Part shown: piece by piece, positions 37,431 through 45,248 of the stretch
How positions within the stretch are numbered: the stretch's first letter is position 1
How the letters are laid out: each line of letters begins with the position of its first letter
From: Maricaulis sp965242785
Lineage (GTDB): Bacteria; Pseudomonadota; Alphaproteobacteria; Caulobacterales; Maricaulaceae
Direction of reading: 5' to 3'
NCBI GenBank assembly: GCA_965242785.1
Contig: CBDETA010000001.1
Coordinates: 434,001-498,000, forward strand
Length of the DNA: 64,000 nucleotides
Notes under the pieces: model-generated
Databases searched by the model: none
Seen by the model: the letters and a program-made list of their open reading frames with translations, nothing else
Told to the model about the DNA's origin: nothing
Made by a program: the position numbers and the translations under genes

Positions 37431-38900
37431 TTGCTCAGCCGTTCCTGTGTTCCTGCACTCCTGATCGCGACCGCGCTGGCCGGCTGCCAGAACCCGGCAA
37501 ACGCCCCCGGCGCGGCCCGTGCCGAGACGGTGAGTGCGCGCCCGGCAGACCTGATCGCGGACAGTTCGGTCAGCACGCATGTCACCGATCTGGGCGGTGG
37601 TGAATTTGACGTGCGCTATGTGTTCGAGACGCCGCAGAACGTGATGTTCTTCTCGCGCTCGGAGACCGACTACCGGCGTGAAGCCTGGCATCCGACCAGC
37701 GAGGGCGTGCGGCTGGAGCGGATTGCGGGCTTTGACACCCTGGTGTTCGACATGCCGACCCAGGAAGCGCGCTTTCGCGTCACGGCCCGGCCGGACCTGC
37801 GCTATGAAGGCTATTCCGACTACATCCGGTTTTCCGACGGCAGCCTGATGCTGTTCACCGGCCAGTTCGAGCTTTTGCCCGGCGGGTCGGTCGAGGCGGT
37901 GGCGGCCCTGGAAGGCGATATCAACCGGTTCGAGGGCGACCAGCCGGTGCTGGGCGTACGTGTCCTCTCGCCGACGCCGATGATCGTGCGGGGGGAAAGG
38001 GTGGAGGGCGAGGCCGTCGAGATTTCCCGCGGCGGTGGCGGCTTCATCTATATCGGCGATGGCGAGATTTCGGCCTCGGACAATTATGTCGGCCTGATCG
38101 ACCCGGCGACCCCGGACTGGATCCGTGCGCGCTTCCCGGAGGACCTGGCCAGCCTGTTTTCCGAACTGGAGCGCGGCTGGGGCTATGGGCTGGACGACAA
38201 GGCGACGCTGTTGTTCGCCTTCGAGGGCTATGACAATCCGGGCTTTTCCAACAAGGGCGGCGTGCTGGGCCGGCAATTGGTGATCCAGTCGAGCGGCGAA
38301 AGGCTGCGCGATCCGGATGATTTCGTGCACGACTACCTGTTGTGGTTCTTCGCGCATGAGAGTGTCCACCTGTTCCAGAATGTCCGGGGTCCGCATCTGG
38401 ACAGTCCGCAGGACAGCTGGATCCATGAGGGGGCAGCCAATGCGATGGCCAACCGGATCATGGCCGGGCTGGACCGTCCTGCCATCGCCTATCTGCGCTA
38501 CAGTTTTGCCAATGCCTATTCCACCTGCACAGAGGCCTTGGCTGCCGGGCCCTTGCGCACGGCGACCCAGCGCGGCCAGATGCGGGCGCATTATGCCTGC
38601 GGTGAATTCATCGCGCTGATGACCGATGCGGCCCTGCCGGACCACACCCTGTTCGACTTCTGGAATGCCATGCTGGAGCGGGCCGAGGCCGGGGATGGGG
38701 CCTATAATCTGGAGACCTATATGGCGACCGCGCGGGCGCTGGGCATGCGCGAGGCGGATGCGGCCCGGATCGAGGCCTTCGTGACGCAGGGTTTCGACCA
38801 GCCGGACCGCGAACTGACATCGGCGCTTGAGGATTTCGGCCTCAACCCGCAATTCGACGACAATCTTCAGCTCATCGGACTGACCTACCCAACGGAATGA
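37431..38900 (+). CDS. Lipoprotein with gluzincin-like metallopeptidase motif
   Basis: 489 residues from a TTG start with GGGAG seven bases before it. Lipobox ALAGC (Cys19). The N-terminal half is beta-rich (about 35-215). In the C-terminal half, HESVH (309-313) is followed by HE at 332-333, so the third ligand Glu333 lies 20 residues after the HExxH His: the gluzincin spacing seen in M1 and related peptidases. I do not recognise a named family. It overlaps the next gene by four bases (ATGA), which may be accidental coupling with a tRNA methyltransferase. Confidence 0.65.
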   Translation: MLSRSCVPALLIATALAGCQNPANAPGAARAETVSARPADLIADSSVSTHVTDLGGGEFDVRYVFETPQNVMFFSRSETDYRREAWHPTSEGVRLERIAGFDTLVFDMPTQEARFRVTARPDLRYEGYSDYIRFSDGSLMLFTGQFELLPGGSVEAVAALEGDINRFEGDQPVLGVRVLSPTPMIVRGERVEGEAVEISRGGGGFIYIGDGEISASDNYVGLIDPATPDWIRARFPEDLASLFSELERGWGYGLDDKATLLFAFEGYDNPGFSNKGGVLGRQLVIQSSGERLRDPDDFVHDYLLWFFAHESVHLFQNVRGPHLDSPQDSWIHEGAANAMANRIMAGLDRPAIAYLRYSFANAYSTCTEALAAGPLRTATQRGQMRAHYACGEFIALMTDAALPDHTLFDFWNAMLERAEAGDGAYNLETYMATARALGMREADAARIEAFVTQGFDQPDRELTSALEDFGLNPQFDDNLQLIGLTYPTE

Positions 38901-39637
38901 CCCAGACACCCGCCTTCATCCTGCACACGCCCCAGCTGGGCGAGAATATCGGTGCCGCCGCCCGCGTGATGGGTAATTTCGGCTTGCCGGAACTCATCGT
39001 CGTCGATCCGCGCGACGGCTGGCCCAATGACAAGGCGATCACCATGTCGGCGGGCTCGCCGGTGCTGGACAATGCCCGGGTGGAATACCGGCTGGGCGAC
39101 GCCATCCATGACGTCAACCGCATCTATGCCACAACGGCGCGGCCGCGGGGCATGGAGAAGCCCGTCCTGACAGCGCGCCAGGCCGTGGCGGAGATGCGCG
39201 CGGCGATTGCGGCGGGTGAACGCGTGGCGGTGATGTTCGGGGGCGAGAAGGCGGGCCTGCCGAACGAGGCCGTGACCCTGGCGGACGCGATCATCACCCT
39301 GCCGGTCGACCGGACTTTTTCCTCGCTGAACCTGGCCCAGGCGATCGCCGTGATCGCCTATGAATGGAAGGCCGAAGAGGCGGCGCCGCCAGAGTTTGAA
39401 CCGGTCTCCGACATTGCCCGCCGCGAAGACCTGGAAGGCATGTTCGAGCATTTCGAATACGAGCTGGACCGGGCCGGGTATTTCTACCCGCCGTCCAAGA
39501 CGCCGCTGATGTCGCAGAACCTGCGCAATGCCTTCATCCGCGGCCGCTGGACCGAGCAGGAGGTGCGCACCTTCCGCGGCGCCATCAAGGCGCTGGCCCT
39601 TGGGCGTGGCAAGGCAAGGGTGAAGCGCGAGGACTGA
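38897..39637 (+). CDS. trmJ: TrmJ-type tRNA (Cm32/Um32) 2'-O-methyltransferase
   Basis: SPOUT-fold RNA methyltransferase of 246 residues. N-terminal FILHTPQLGENIGAAARVMG and LIVVDPRDGWPN; the knot motifs VMFGGEKAGLPNEAV and LPVDRTFSSLNLAQAIAVIA are those of the TrmJ/LasT branch, which methylates position 32 of the tRNA anticodon loop. The C-terminal helical part (MSQNLRNAFIRGRWTEQEVR) is also TrmJ-like. TrmH-family relatives with other targets cannot be excluded. Confidence 0.85.
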   Translation: MTQTPAFILHTPQLGENIGAAARVMGNFGLPELIVVDPRDGWPNDKAITMSAGSPVLDNARVEYRLGDAIHDVNRIYATTARPRGMEKPVLTARQAVAEMRAAIAAGERVAVMFGGEKAGLPNEAVTLADAIITLPVDRTFSSLNLAQAIAVIAYEWKAEEAAPPEFEPVSDIARREDLEGMFEHFEYELDRAGYFYPPSKTPLMSQNLRNAFIRGRWTEQEVRTFRGAIKALALGRGKARVKRED

Positions 39638-39712
39638 GGGGCGGAACACGTCCTCGGAAGGGCGTCCCGGGCAGTTTGGGCGTGTTCCTGGCGTTCTACC
39701 CTTCACCCCCAC

Positions 39713-39824
39713 CACCGTCATGGCCCGGCTTGTCCGGGCCACCTCAGCTAACCTTTTGGCAGGATGGACGAGGTCCCCCGGACCCCCGCCTTCGCGGGGG
39801 CAGGCAAGCCGGGGGATGACGGTG
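39713..39824. repeat. Intergenic element with terminal inverted repeats (family 1, copy B)
   Basis: CACCGTCAT (39713-39721) and ATGACGGTG (39816-39824) are perfect nine-base terminal inverted repeats. Internal hairpins include GGCCCGGCTTGTCCGGGCC and CCCCCGCCTTCGCGGGGG. The general plan (TCAT...ATGAC ends, GC-rich inner stems) resembles copies A and C, but the outermost bases differ. It lies in the 246-base space between the convergent trmJ and serine hydrolase genes. Confidence 0.6.
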
Positions 39825-39883
39825 CGAATTGAGGGAGAGAATCCGGGTGATTCCGGAAAAACCGGTCGAAGGGGCATCAGCCT

Positions 39884-40990
39884 CTACTGCGCCAGCTCCT
39901 GCCAGAGTTCATAGTTGAAATCCGGCGCCTCGAATTCCTTGTAATTGGCCTGCGTCGCCAGGGTGATGCCGCTGGCGCTGTCGTGCAGGACGGCGGAGCG
40001 GTAGCCGCCGAAATCGCCGCCATGGGAGATGCGGTAGTGGCCGTTGCCCGTGTCGCGGACGAACAGGCCCAGCCCGTAGCCGGCCGGGCCGCCGGGTTCG
40101 AACGCGTTGTAGTCCGCGCGCATGATCCGGCCCTCGTCCGCAAAGCGTCCGTCTTCGCCCAGGGACCGATAGAGGGTGACCAGATCCTGCGGGGTGGTGA
40201 CCCAGCCACCGGCGGCCCACTCATGGTCGAGGGTTTCGTTGAGGCGTCCGTTTTGGACTTTGGCGCGGGAACCGAAGAGACCACTGACATGCCCGGCGGC
40301 GAGGTCCTCGAAGGTTCGACCCCGTAACGGTTCGGTGGCCCGCATGCCCAGGGGGGCGATGATGCGCGTCCGGGCAAGGTCGTAGAACTCTTCTCCCGTG
40401 ACGGTTTCGATGATCAGGCCGACCAGGATGAAATGGGTATCGGAATAGGCGTAGTGCGCACCCGGTTCGCCCTCCGGCGAGTCCGTTGCGACAAACCGGA
40501 CCAGATCCCGCGGCGTGAAGGCCCGATTGCCGCGGCCGAAGCGGGCCAGGAAGAAATTGGCATCCTCCAGATAGTCCGGCACGCCGGCGGAATGATTGAG
40601 CAGCATGCGCAGGGTGATGCGGTCATGATTGCGCAGCCCGGTCCACCAGTCCTGGTCCGGAAGCTGATCATCCAGTGGTGCGTCGAGGTCGAGCACGCCC
40701 TCGCGGGCCAGTTGGACGGCGAGGAGGGCGGTGATCGTCTTGCCGGTGCTGCCGGACAGGAAACGGGTCTGGCCGGAGACCGGCTCACCGGTCCGGCGGT
40801 CGGCGGCACCGGCCTGCAGCGACAGGACGCCGTTTTCGCCCCACCGGGCATGGACGGACAGGCCGGGACTGTCGTCCCGGGCAATGCTGCCACGGACGGT
40901 CTCACCGACCTGTTCGATGGCCTGAGGGGAAGGCTGGGCGAGGACGGGCGGGGACGCCAGCAGCGTCAGGGCGATCAGGATACAGCGCAT
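39884..40990 (-). CDS. Exported serine hydrolase (class C beta-lactamase/esterase family)
   Basis: 368 residues with a signal peptide (ILIALTLLASPPVLAQ). The nucleophile motif S-x-x-K appears in FLSGSTGKTITALLAVQL, the second motif reads Y-S-D (HYAYSDTHFILVG) instead of the Y-x-N of true beta-lactamases, and the third is HGG (ISHGGDFGGYRS). This favours an esterase, peptidase or penicillin-binding relative over a real beta-lactamase. It is a single gene with no clear partner. Confidence 0.85.
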   Translation of the reverse strand: MRCILIALTLLASPPVLAQPSPQAIEQVGETVRGSIARDDSPGLSVHARWGENGVLSLQAGAADRRTGEPVSGQTRFLSGSTGKTITALLAVQLAREGVLDLDAPLDDQLPDQDWWTGLRNHDRITLRMLLNHSAGVPDYLEDANFFLARFGRGNRAFTPRDLVRFVATDSPEGEPGAHYAYSDTHFILVGLIIETVTGEEFYDLARTRIIAPLGMRATEPLRGRTFEDLAAGHVSGLFGSRAKVQNGRLNETLDHEWAAGGWVTTPQDLVTLYRSLGEDGRFADEGRIMRADYNAFEPGGPAGYGLGLFVRDTGNGHYRISHGGDFGGYRSAVLHDSASGITLATQANYKEFEAPDFNYELWQELAQ

Positions 40991-41062
40991 GGCTCTGGCT
41001 AGCGCGTGACAGCGCCGACGGCAACCGGGCTGCGGTGAATGCTGTGGGCATGAGGCACAAGC

Positions 41063-41090
41063 ATTGACTTTCCCTGCTGTGCCTGTAGAA
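41063..41090 (+). promoter_or_regulatory. Possible sigma-70-type promoter of rpsD
   Basis: TTGACT (41063-41068) and TAGAAA (41085-41090) are spaced by 16 bases. The -35 matches the consensus at five of six positions; the -10 is weaker. It would give a leader of about 120 bases before rpsD. Assigned by eye only. Confidence 0.35.
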
Positions 41091-41218
41091 ACCCCGCTTC
41101 TCGCGGAACAGGTGCGCCTGAGCCGGGGGAGTTATTACGGGTGATGCGAGCACCGCCGTTGCAATTGCAATTCCGATCCTGGGGTTGCCGGTCCGCGTCG
41201 AGCATATGAGAGACTGAG

Positions 41219-41836
41219 ATGTCGAAGCGTCATTCGCAGAAGTACAAGATTGACCGCCGCATGGGTGAAAACCTGTGGGGCCGTCCGAAATCCCCGATCA
41301 ACTCGCGCGCCTACGGCCCGGGCCAGCACGGTCAGCGCCGCAAGGGCAAGATGTCGGACTTCGGTCTGCAGCTGATGGCCAAGCAGAAGCTGAAAGGCTA
41401 CTACGGCAACATCACCGAGAAGCAGTTCCGCCGCATCTATGACGAAGCTTCCCGCCGCAAGGGCAACACCACGGAGAACCTGATCGGTCTCCTGGAATGC
41501 CGCCTGGACGCGCTCGTCTACCGCGCCAAATTCGTGCCGACCGTGTTCGCTGCCCGCCAGTTCGTGAACCACGGCCACGTCAAGGTGAACGGCAAGAAGG
41601 TCAACATCCCGTCCTACCGCGTGAAGCCGGGCGATGTGATCGAAGTGCGTGAGCGTTCGCGCTCGATGGCCCTGGTGCTGGAAGCGCTGGAAAGCCCGGA
41701 ACGCGACATCCCGGATTACATCGACCTCGACCCGAAAGCCATGAAGGCCACCTTCGTGCGCATTCCCGAGTTCGCCGAAGTGCCGTACCCGGTGCAAATG
41801 GAACCGAACCTCGTGGTCGAATTCTACTCCTCGTAA
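41219..41836 (+). CDS. rpsD: 30S ribosomal protein S4
   Basis: Primary 16S rRNA-binding protein, 205 residues, as is normal. Features: N-terminal KRHSQKYKIDRRMGENLWGR, the conserved SDFGLQLMAKQKLKGYYG, and the S4 RNA-binding domain FAARQFVNHGHVKVNGKKVN. It stands alone here, outside the alpha operon (no rpsK/rpoA nearby), as in many alphaproteobacteria. A terminator follows. Confidence 0.98.
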   Translation: MSKRHSQKYKIDRRMGENLWGRPKSPINSRAYGPGQHGQRRKGKMSDFGLQLMAKQKLKGYYGNITEKQFRRIYDEASRRKGNTTENLIGLLECRLDALVYRAKFVPTVFAARQFVNHGHVKVNGKKVNIPSYRVKPGDVIEVRERSRSMALVLEALESPERDIPDYIDLDPKAMKATFVRIPEFAEVPYPVQMEPNLVVEFYSS

Positions 41837-41862
41837 GTTCTCGAGGACATCCGAGTTCAAAG

Positions 41863-41896
41863 AAGCCCGCTCCGGTCAGCCGGGGCGGGCTTTTTG
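41863..41896 (+). terminator. Terminator of rpsD
   Basis: AAGCCCGCTCCGG pairs with CCGGGGCGGGCTT (one weak position) around TCAG, followed by a T-run at 41891-41895. It lies 27 bases after the rpsD stop. Confidence 0.9.
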
Positions 41897-42083
41897 CTGT
41901 CTCAGTCAGCAGTCGGCGACGCGCCTGCCTGATTCCAGGGCAGCGACGTGGTGAAATTCCCCTCTCACGAGTCTGCCCTTGCGGCAGTGTTAATATCTGA
42001 TTTCATCCCGGCTTCCGCTGCCGTCCCAGGGGCTTTTCAAGGGGGTGGGAGCGGGTTTATCGGGGCTGTCTTGGGGGGCAGAA

Positions 42084-42614
42084 GTGAAAGCTGTTTGGGG
42101 CGCTTTCGCATGTGCGGCACTGATGGTGTCCGCGTGTTCGACAACGGATGGGACGCAGGCGCGGCTGGGGGAGCCGCGCGGGGGACTGATGGCGGCCTTG
42201 CCGCCCATGCCCGACATGCCGTCGCTTCCGATCATCCGCATTTCCGACATCCGCGTGCCGGGCACCAACCGGCAGGCACCGCAGGTCGATCCGGACCTGG
42301 AACCGGTGATCTACTGGCGGGTGATCGAGGATGACATCCTGATCGTCCACGCGGACACGCAGGGCTGTACGGCCCGGTCCGACTTCACCGTTCATGTCCA
42401 GCAGTATCATGAAGACATCTACACGGTGCGTCTGGAGCGGGCGACGCCGGACCGGTGCGGCCAGGTGGTGCCCTGGGGCGCGCAGCTGGGCTTCGGCTTC
42501 GAGGAGATGGGCGTGCCCCGGGGCGGGCAGGTGGTGCTGTTGAACCCGGTCGATGATGACCGGCCCTGGGACTGGTATGAGGACCGCACCCTGGTGGCGT
42601 CGAGCCGCCGCTAG
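42084..42614 (+). CDS. Small lipoprotein of unknown function
   Basis: 176 residues from the GTG at 42084, which follows TTGGGGGG at good spacing; an upstream in-frame GTG (42045) has no ribosome site. Lipobox LMVSAC (Cys18). The mature part has a Pro/Met-rich segment (ALPPMPDMPSLPIIRIS) and a compact domain with paired cysteines (CTARSDFTVHVQQYH; DRCGQVVPWG). No family is recognised. Its stop codon TAG is the first part of the repeat element that follows. Confidence 0.6.
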   Translation: MKAVWGAFACAALMVSACSTTDGTQARLGEPRGGLMAALPPMPDMPSLPIIRISDIRVPGTNRQAPQVDPDLEPVIYWRVIEDDILIVHADTQGCTARSDFTVHVQQYHEDIYTVRLERATPDRCGQVVPWGAQLGFGFEEMGVPRGGQVVLLNPVDDDRPWDWYEDRTLVASSRR

Positions 42615-42718
42615 AGCATTTTCAGCAAAAGTGGGAACCGGTTTTGCGGTCCGAAAATGCGGAACATGAATAGGTGAGAGCCAGTTCATTGACCTTGATT
42701 TCAATGAAATGGCTCTAG
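42611..42718. repeat. CTAGAGC-bounded double-hairpin intergenic element
   Basis: The element opens with CTAGAGC (42611-42617) and closes with GCTCTAG (42712-42718), exact inverted copies. Inside, GCATTTTC (42616-42623) pairs with GAAAATGC (42653-42660), and AGAGCCA plus TTCATTGA (42677-42692) pairs with TCAATGAA plus TGGCTCT (42701-42716). The left half (AGCATTTTC...CAAAAGTGG...ACCGGTTTTGCG) resembles an intergenic repeat I recall from other alphaproteobacteria. The CTAG at each end supplies the stop codon of the gene on that side. Confidence 0.7.
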
Positions 42719-44484
42719 ACCATCTCGTCCCAGTTCACGCTGAGCCGTGCTGCTGCGTTGATAATGCCGACCATGGAATAGGTCTGGGGGAAATTGCCCC
42801 AGAGCTCGCCGGTGGCGGTGTCGATGTCTTCCGACAGCAGACCCAGCCGGGTGCGATGGGCGAGCACGTCCTCGAACATGGCCCGGGCCTCGTCCAGCCG
42901 GCCGACACGGGCCAGCGCGTCGATATGCCAGAAGGTACAGGCGGTAAACGCGGTCTTCGGTCTGCCGAAATCATCGGCCTCGCGATAGCGGAAGACGTGA
43001 TAGCCATCGCGCAGCTCGGCATCGATGCGGTCCACCGTGGCGACAAAGCGCGGATCGTCCGGGGCGATGAAGCCGATCTCGGCCATCAGCAGCACCGAGG
43101 CATCCAGCGCCTCACCGCCGAAGGCGCCGGTGAAGGCCTGTCTCGCCTCGTTCCAGGCTTCGCGCAGAACGGTCTCGCGGATGGTGTCGGCGCGCTCGCG
43201 CCAGTAGGCGATGCGGGCGTCCAGGCCCAGCCGGGTGGCGATGCGGGCCAGCCGGTCACAGGCGGCCCAGCACATGATGGCCGAGGAGGTGTGGACATGG
43301 GCGCGGCCGCGATACTCCCAGATCCCGGCATCCGGCGTGTTGTAGACGGCAGAGGCGCGCTCGCCCACGACTTCGAAATGCTCGAACTCCAGCCGGCCGG
43401 CGCGGGTCTGCAGACGGTCGTCGAAGAAGGCCTGGGACGCGCCCAGGATGACATGGCCGTAGACGTCGTGCTGGATATGCTCGGCGGCCTGGTTGCCGAA
43501 GCGCACAGGCCCCATGCCGCGATAGCCGGGCAGGTCCGGGGCCGTGGTCTCGGTGAGGTCGTTTTCCAGCGCGATGCCGTAGACCGGCTGGATATGCCCG
43601 CCGCGGGTATGGGCGACCGTATTGCGCAGGAAGGCCATGTAGGTCTCCAGCGTGCCGACGGCAGAGAGGCGGTTGAGCGCCGTGACGGTGAAATAGGCAT
43701 CGCGCAGCCAGCAGAAGCGGTAGTCCCAATTGCGTTCGGAGCCGGCATGTTCCGGGATCGAGGTGGTGAGTGCGGCGACGATGCCGCCGGTTTCCTCGTA
43801 GACGCAGAGTTTCAGCGTGATGGCGGCCCGGATCACCGCCTCCTGCCATTCCGGCGGCGTGGCGAGGCGGCGCGACCAGTCCTGCCAGTGTTCGCAGGTG
43901 CGCTCGCCCCAATCGCTGGCCATGGCGCCGACGGCGTCGGACAGGCTTTCATCCGGGCCCAGAAGGAAGGCGATCTCGCGGTCCAGCACGAATTCGCGCT
44001 GGTCCATGACGAGGGACAAAGGCGCGTCGGTGGTGACGCGAAAGCCGGCCTGCTCGTCCAGGAAGCTGACATGGGAGACGCCGCGCCGGGCCGGCATCTG
44101 CGCCCGGCCCTTGCCGGTCGTGGCCGCCAGCCTGATCGACACGCGTGGCATGCCGCGCAGCGGGCGGATGCGGCGCACGGTCGAGGCCGGGCGGAACATG
44201 CGGCCCTTGTCCATGAAGCGCGGCGCGAAATCGGTGATCAGGATGGCCGAGCCGTCTTCGGCCTCCAGCTCGGTCTCCAGCACGGCGGTATTGCGGACAT
44301 AGCGCTGGCGCGAGGCGGCCAGCCCGGTCAGGGAGACGGCAAATTGACCGGTGCCGCCCAGCAGCGTGTTGAAGACCGGTTCGCCGTCCAGGCGCGGCAG
44401 GCAGAGCCAGCTCATCTCGCCCTGTTCGCTGATCAGGGCAGCGACCGTGCCATTGCCGATGATGCCGAGTTCCAGGGAGGTCAT
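42715..44484 (-). CDS. Glycoside hydrolase family 15 protein (glucoamylase/trehalase-like)
   Basis: 589 residues, cytoplasmic (no signal peptide). N-terminal beta-sandwich (LGIIGNGTVAALISEQGEMS-WLCLPRLDG) and an alpha/alpha-toroid with RNWDYRFCWLRDAYFTVTAL, the family signature. GH15 includes glucoamylases and trehalases. Being third in the otsA-otsB operon suggests trehalose or a related glucoside as substrate, which is inference. Start overlaps otsB by four bases. Confidence 0.85.
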   Translation of the reverse strand: MTSLELGIIGNGTVAALISEQGEMSWLCLPRLDGEPVFNTLLGGTGQFAVSLTGLAASRQRYVRNTAVLETELEAEDGSAILITDFAPRFMDKGRMFRPASTVRRIRPLRGMPRVSIRLAATTGKGRAQMPARRGVSHVSFLDEQAGFRVTTDAPLSLVMDQREFVLDREIAFLLGPDESLSDAVGAMASDWGERTCEHWQDWSRRLATPPEWQEAVIRAAITLKLCVYEETGGIVAALTTSIPEHAGSERNWDYRFCWLRDAYFTVTALNRLSAVGTLETYMAFLRNTVAHTRGGHIQPVYGIALENDLTETTAPDLPGYRGMGPVRFGNQAAEHIQHDVYGHVILGASQAFFDDRLQTRAGRLEFEHFEVVGERASAVYNTPDAGIWEYRGRAHVHTSSAIMCWAACDRLARIATRLGLDARIAYWRERADTIRETVLREAWNEARQAFTGAFGGEALDASVLLMAEIGFIAPDDPRFVATVDRIDAELRDGYHVFRYREADDFGRPKTAFTACTFWHIDALARVGRLDEARAMFEDVLAHRTRLGLLSEDIDTATGELWGNFPQTYSMVGIINAAARLSVNWDEMV

Positions 44485-45245
44485 GACAGGCTCTCCTCCA
44501 GCCAGCGCCAGAGTGCATCCGGGTCTGCCAGGCGGTAGCCGGCCAGCGTGTCGCCGGGACCGATCTTGATGCCGCTGCCGCCGCGATCGACCGCCTCGCG
44601 CATGCCGTCCTCGTCGGTGGTGTCATCGCCCACCATCACGGGGCGGCGGCCGCGGAAGGGCGGCATCTGCATCAGGCGGGCGATGGCGCGGGCCTTGGAG
44701 GCGGTCTCGGGCTTGGCCTCGAACACCATCTTGCCGGCCTGCAGGCTGTAGCCGGGCTGCTGGGCGACGATGCCGGAGAGCCGGTCGTGCAGGGCCCGGG
44801 CGACATCCGGTGCGGCGCGATAGTGCACGGCCAGCACCGGCCCCTTGGTCTCGATCCGCACGCCGGGAAACGCGCGGGCGGTCCGGTGCAGACCGTGCTG
44901 CAGGGCATCCGGCGCGCTGGGGGCAAAGGCCCGCGGCCGCTGACCGGGGGCGCAGATGTCCGAGCCATGACCGCCGGCCCGCCACAGCTCGCCCGGCGTG
45001 CGGCGATCGAGATCGCGCACATCGCGGCCGGAAATGATCGCCAGCGCACCGCCCATGTGCCGCGACAGGCGGCAGAGCCGGTCCAGCTGTCCTTCGCTCA
45101 GGAAGACATGATCGGGATGGTCCTGGATCGGCGCCAGCGTGCCGTCAAAATCGAGGAAGAGGGCGTGGCGGTCCGGATCCAGATCGAGGGGGGCGACCTC
45201 GAAGACCGTGCCGGAGGCAAATCTGTCGGGTGTCTGCTTGTTCAT
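44481..45245 (-). CDS. otsB: Trehalose-6-phosphate phosphatase
   Basis: HAD-superfamily phosphatase of 254 residues that releases trehalose from trehalose-6-phosphate. Catalytic motif I is FLDFDGTLAPIQDHPDH, motif II lies near LAIISGRDVRDLD, and motif IV is VMVGDDTTDEDGM. It sits between otsA (three bases upstream) and the GH15 gene (four-base overlap), forming a tight operon. Confidence 0.93.
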   Translation of the reverse strand: MNKQTPDRFASGTVFEVAPLDLDPDRHALFLDFDGTLAPIQDHPDHVFLSEGQLDRLCRLSRHMGGALAIISGRDVRDLDRRTPGELWRAGGHGSDICAPGQRPRAFAPSAPDALQHGLHRTARAFPGVRIETKGPVLAVHYRAAPDVARALHDRLSGIVAQQPGYSLQAGKMVFEAKPETASKARAIARLMQMPPFRGRRPVMVGDDTTDEDGMREAVDRGGSGIKIGPGDTLAGYRLADPDALWRWLEESLS

Positions 45246-45248
45246 GGA

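Noticed and set aside
35878..37464. 528-codon plus-strand open frame opposite icd
   Set aside because: Antisense shadow; it runs through the icd terminator and promoter, which no real gene would be expected to do.
39884..40990. Antibiotic-resistance beta-lactamase
   Set aside because: The second active-site motif is Y-S-D instead of Y-x-N, so a general serine hydrolase or esterase is the safer call.
42709..44538. 609-codon plus-strand open frame opposite the GH15 gene
   Set aside because: Antisense shadow of a conserved glycoside hydrolase; no coherent domain or start signal.
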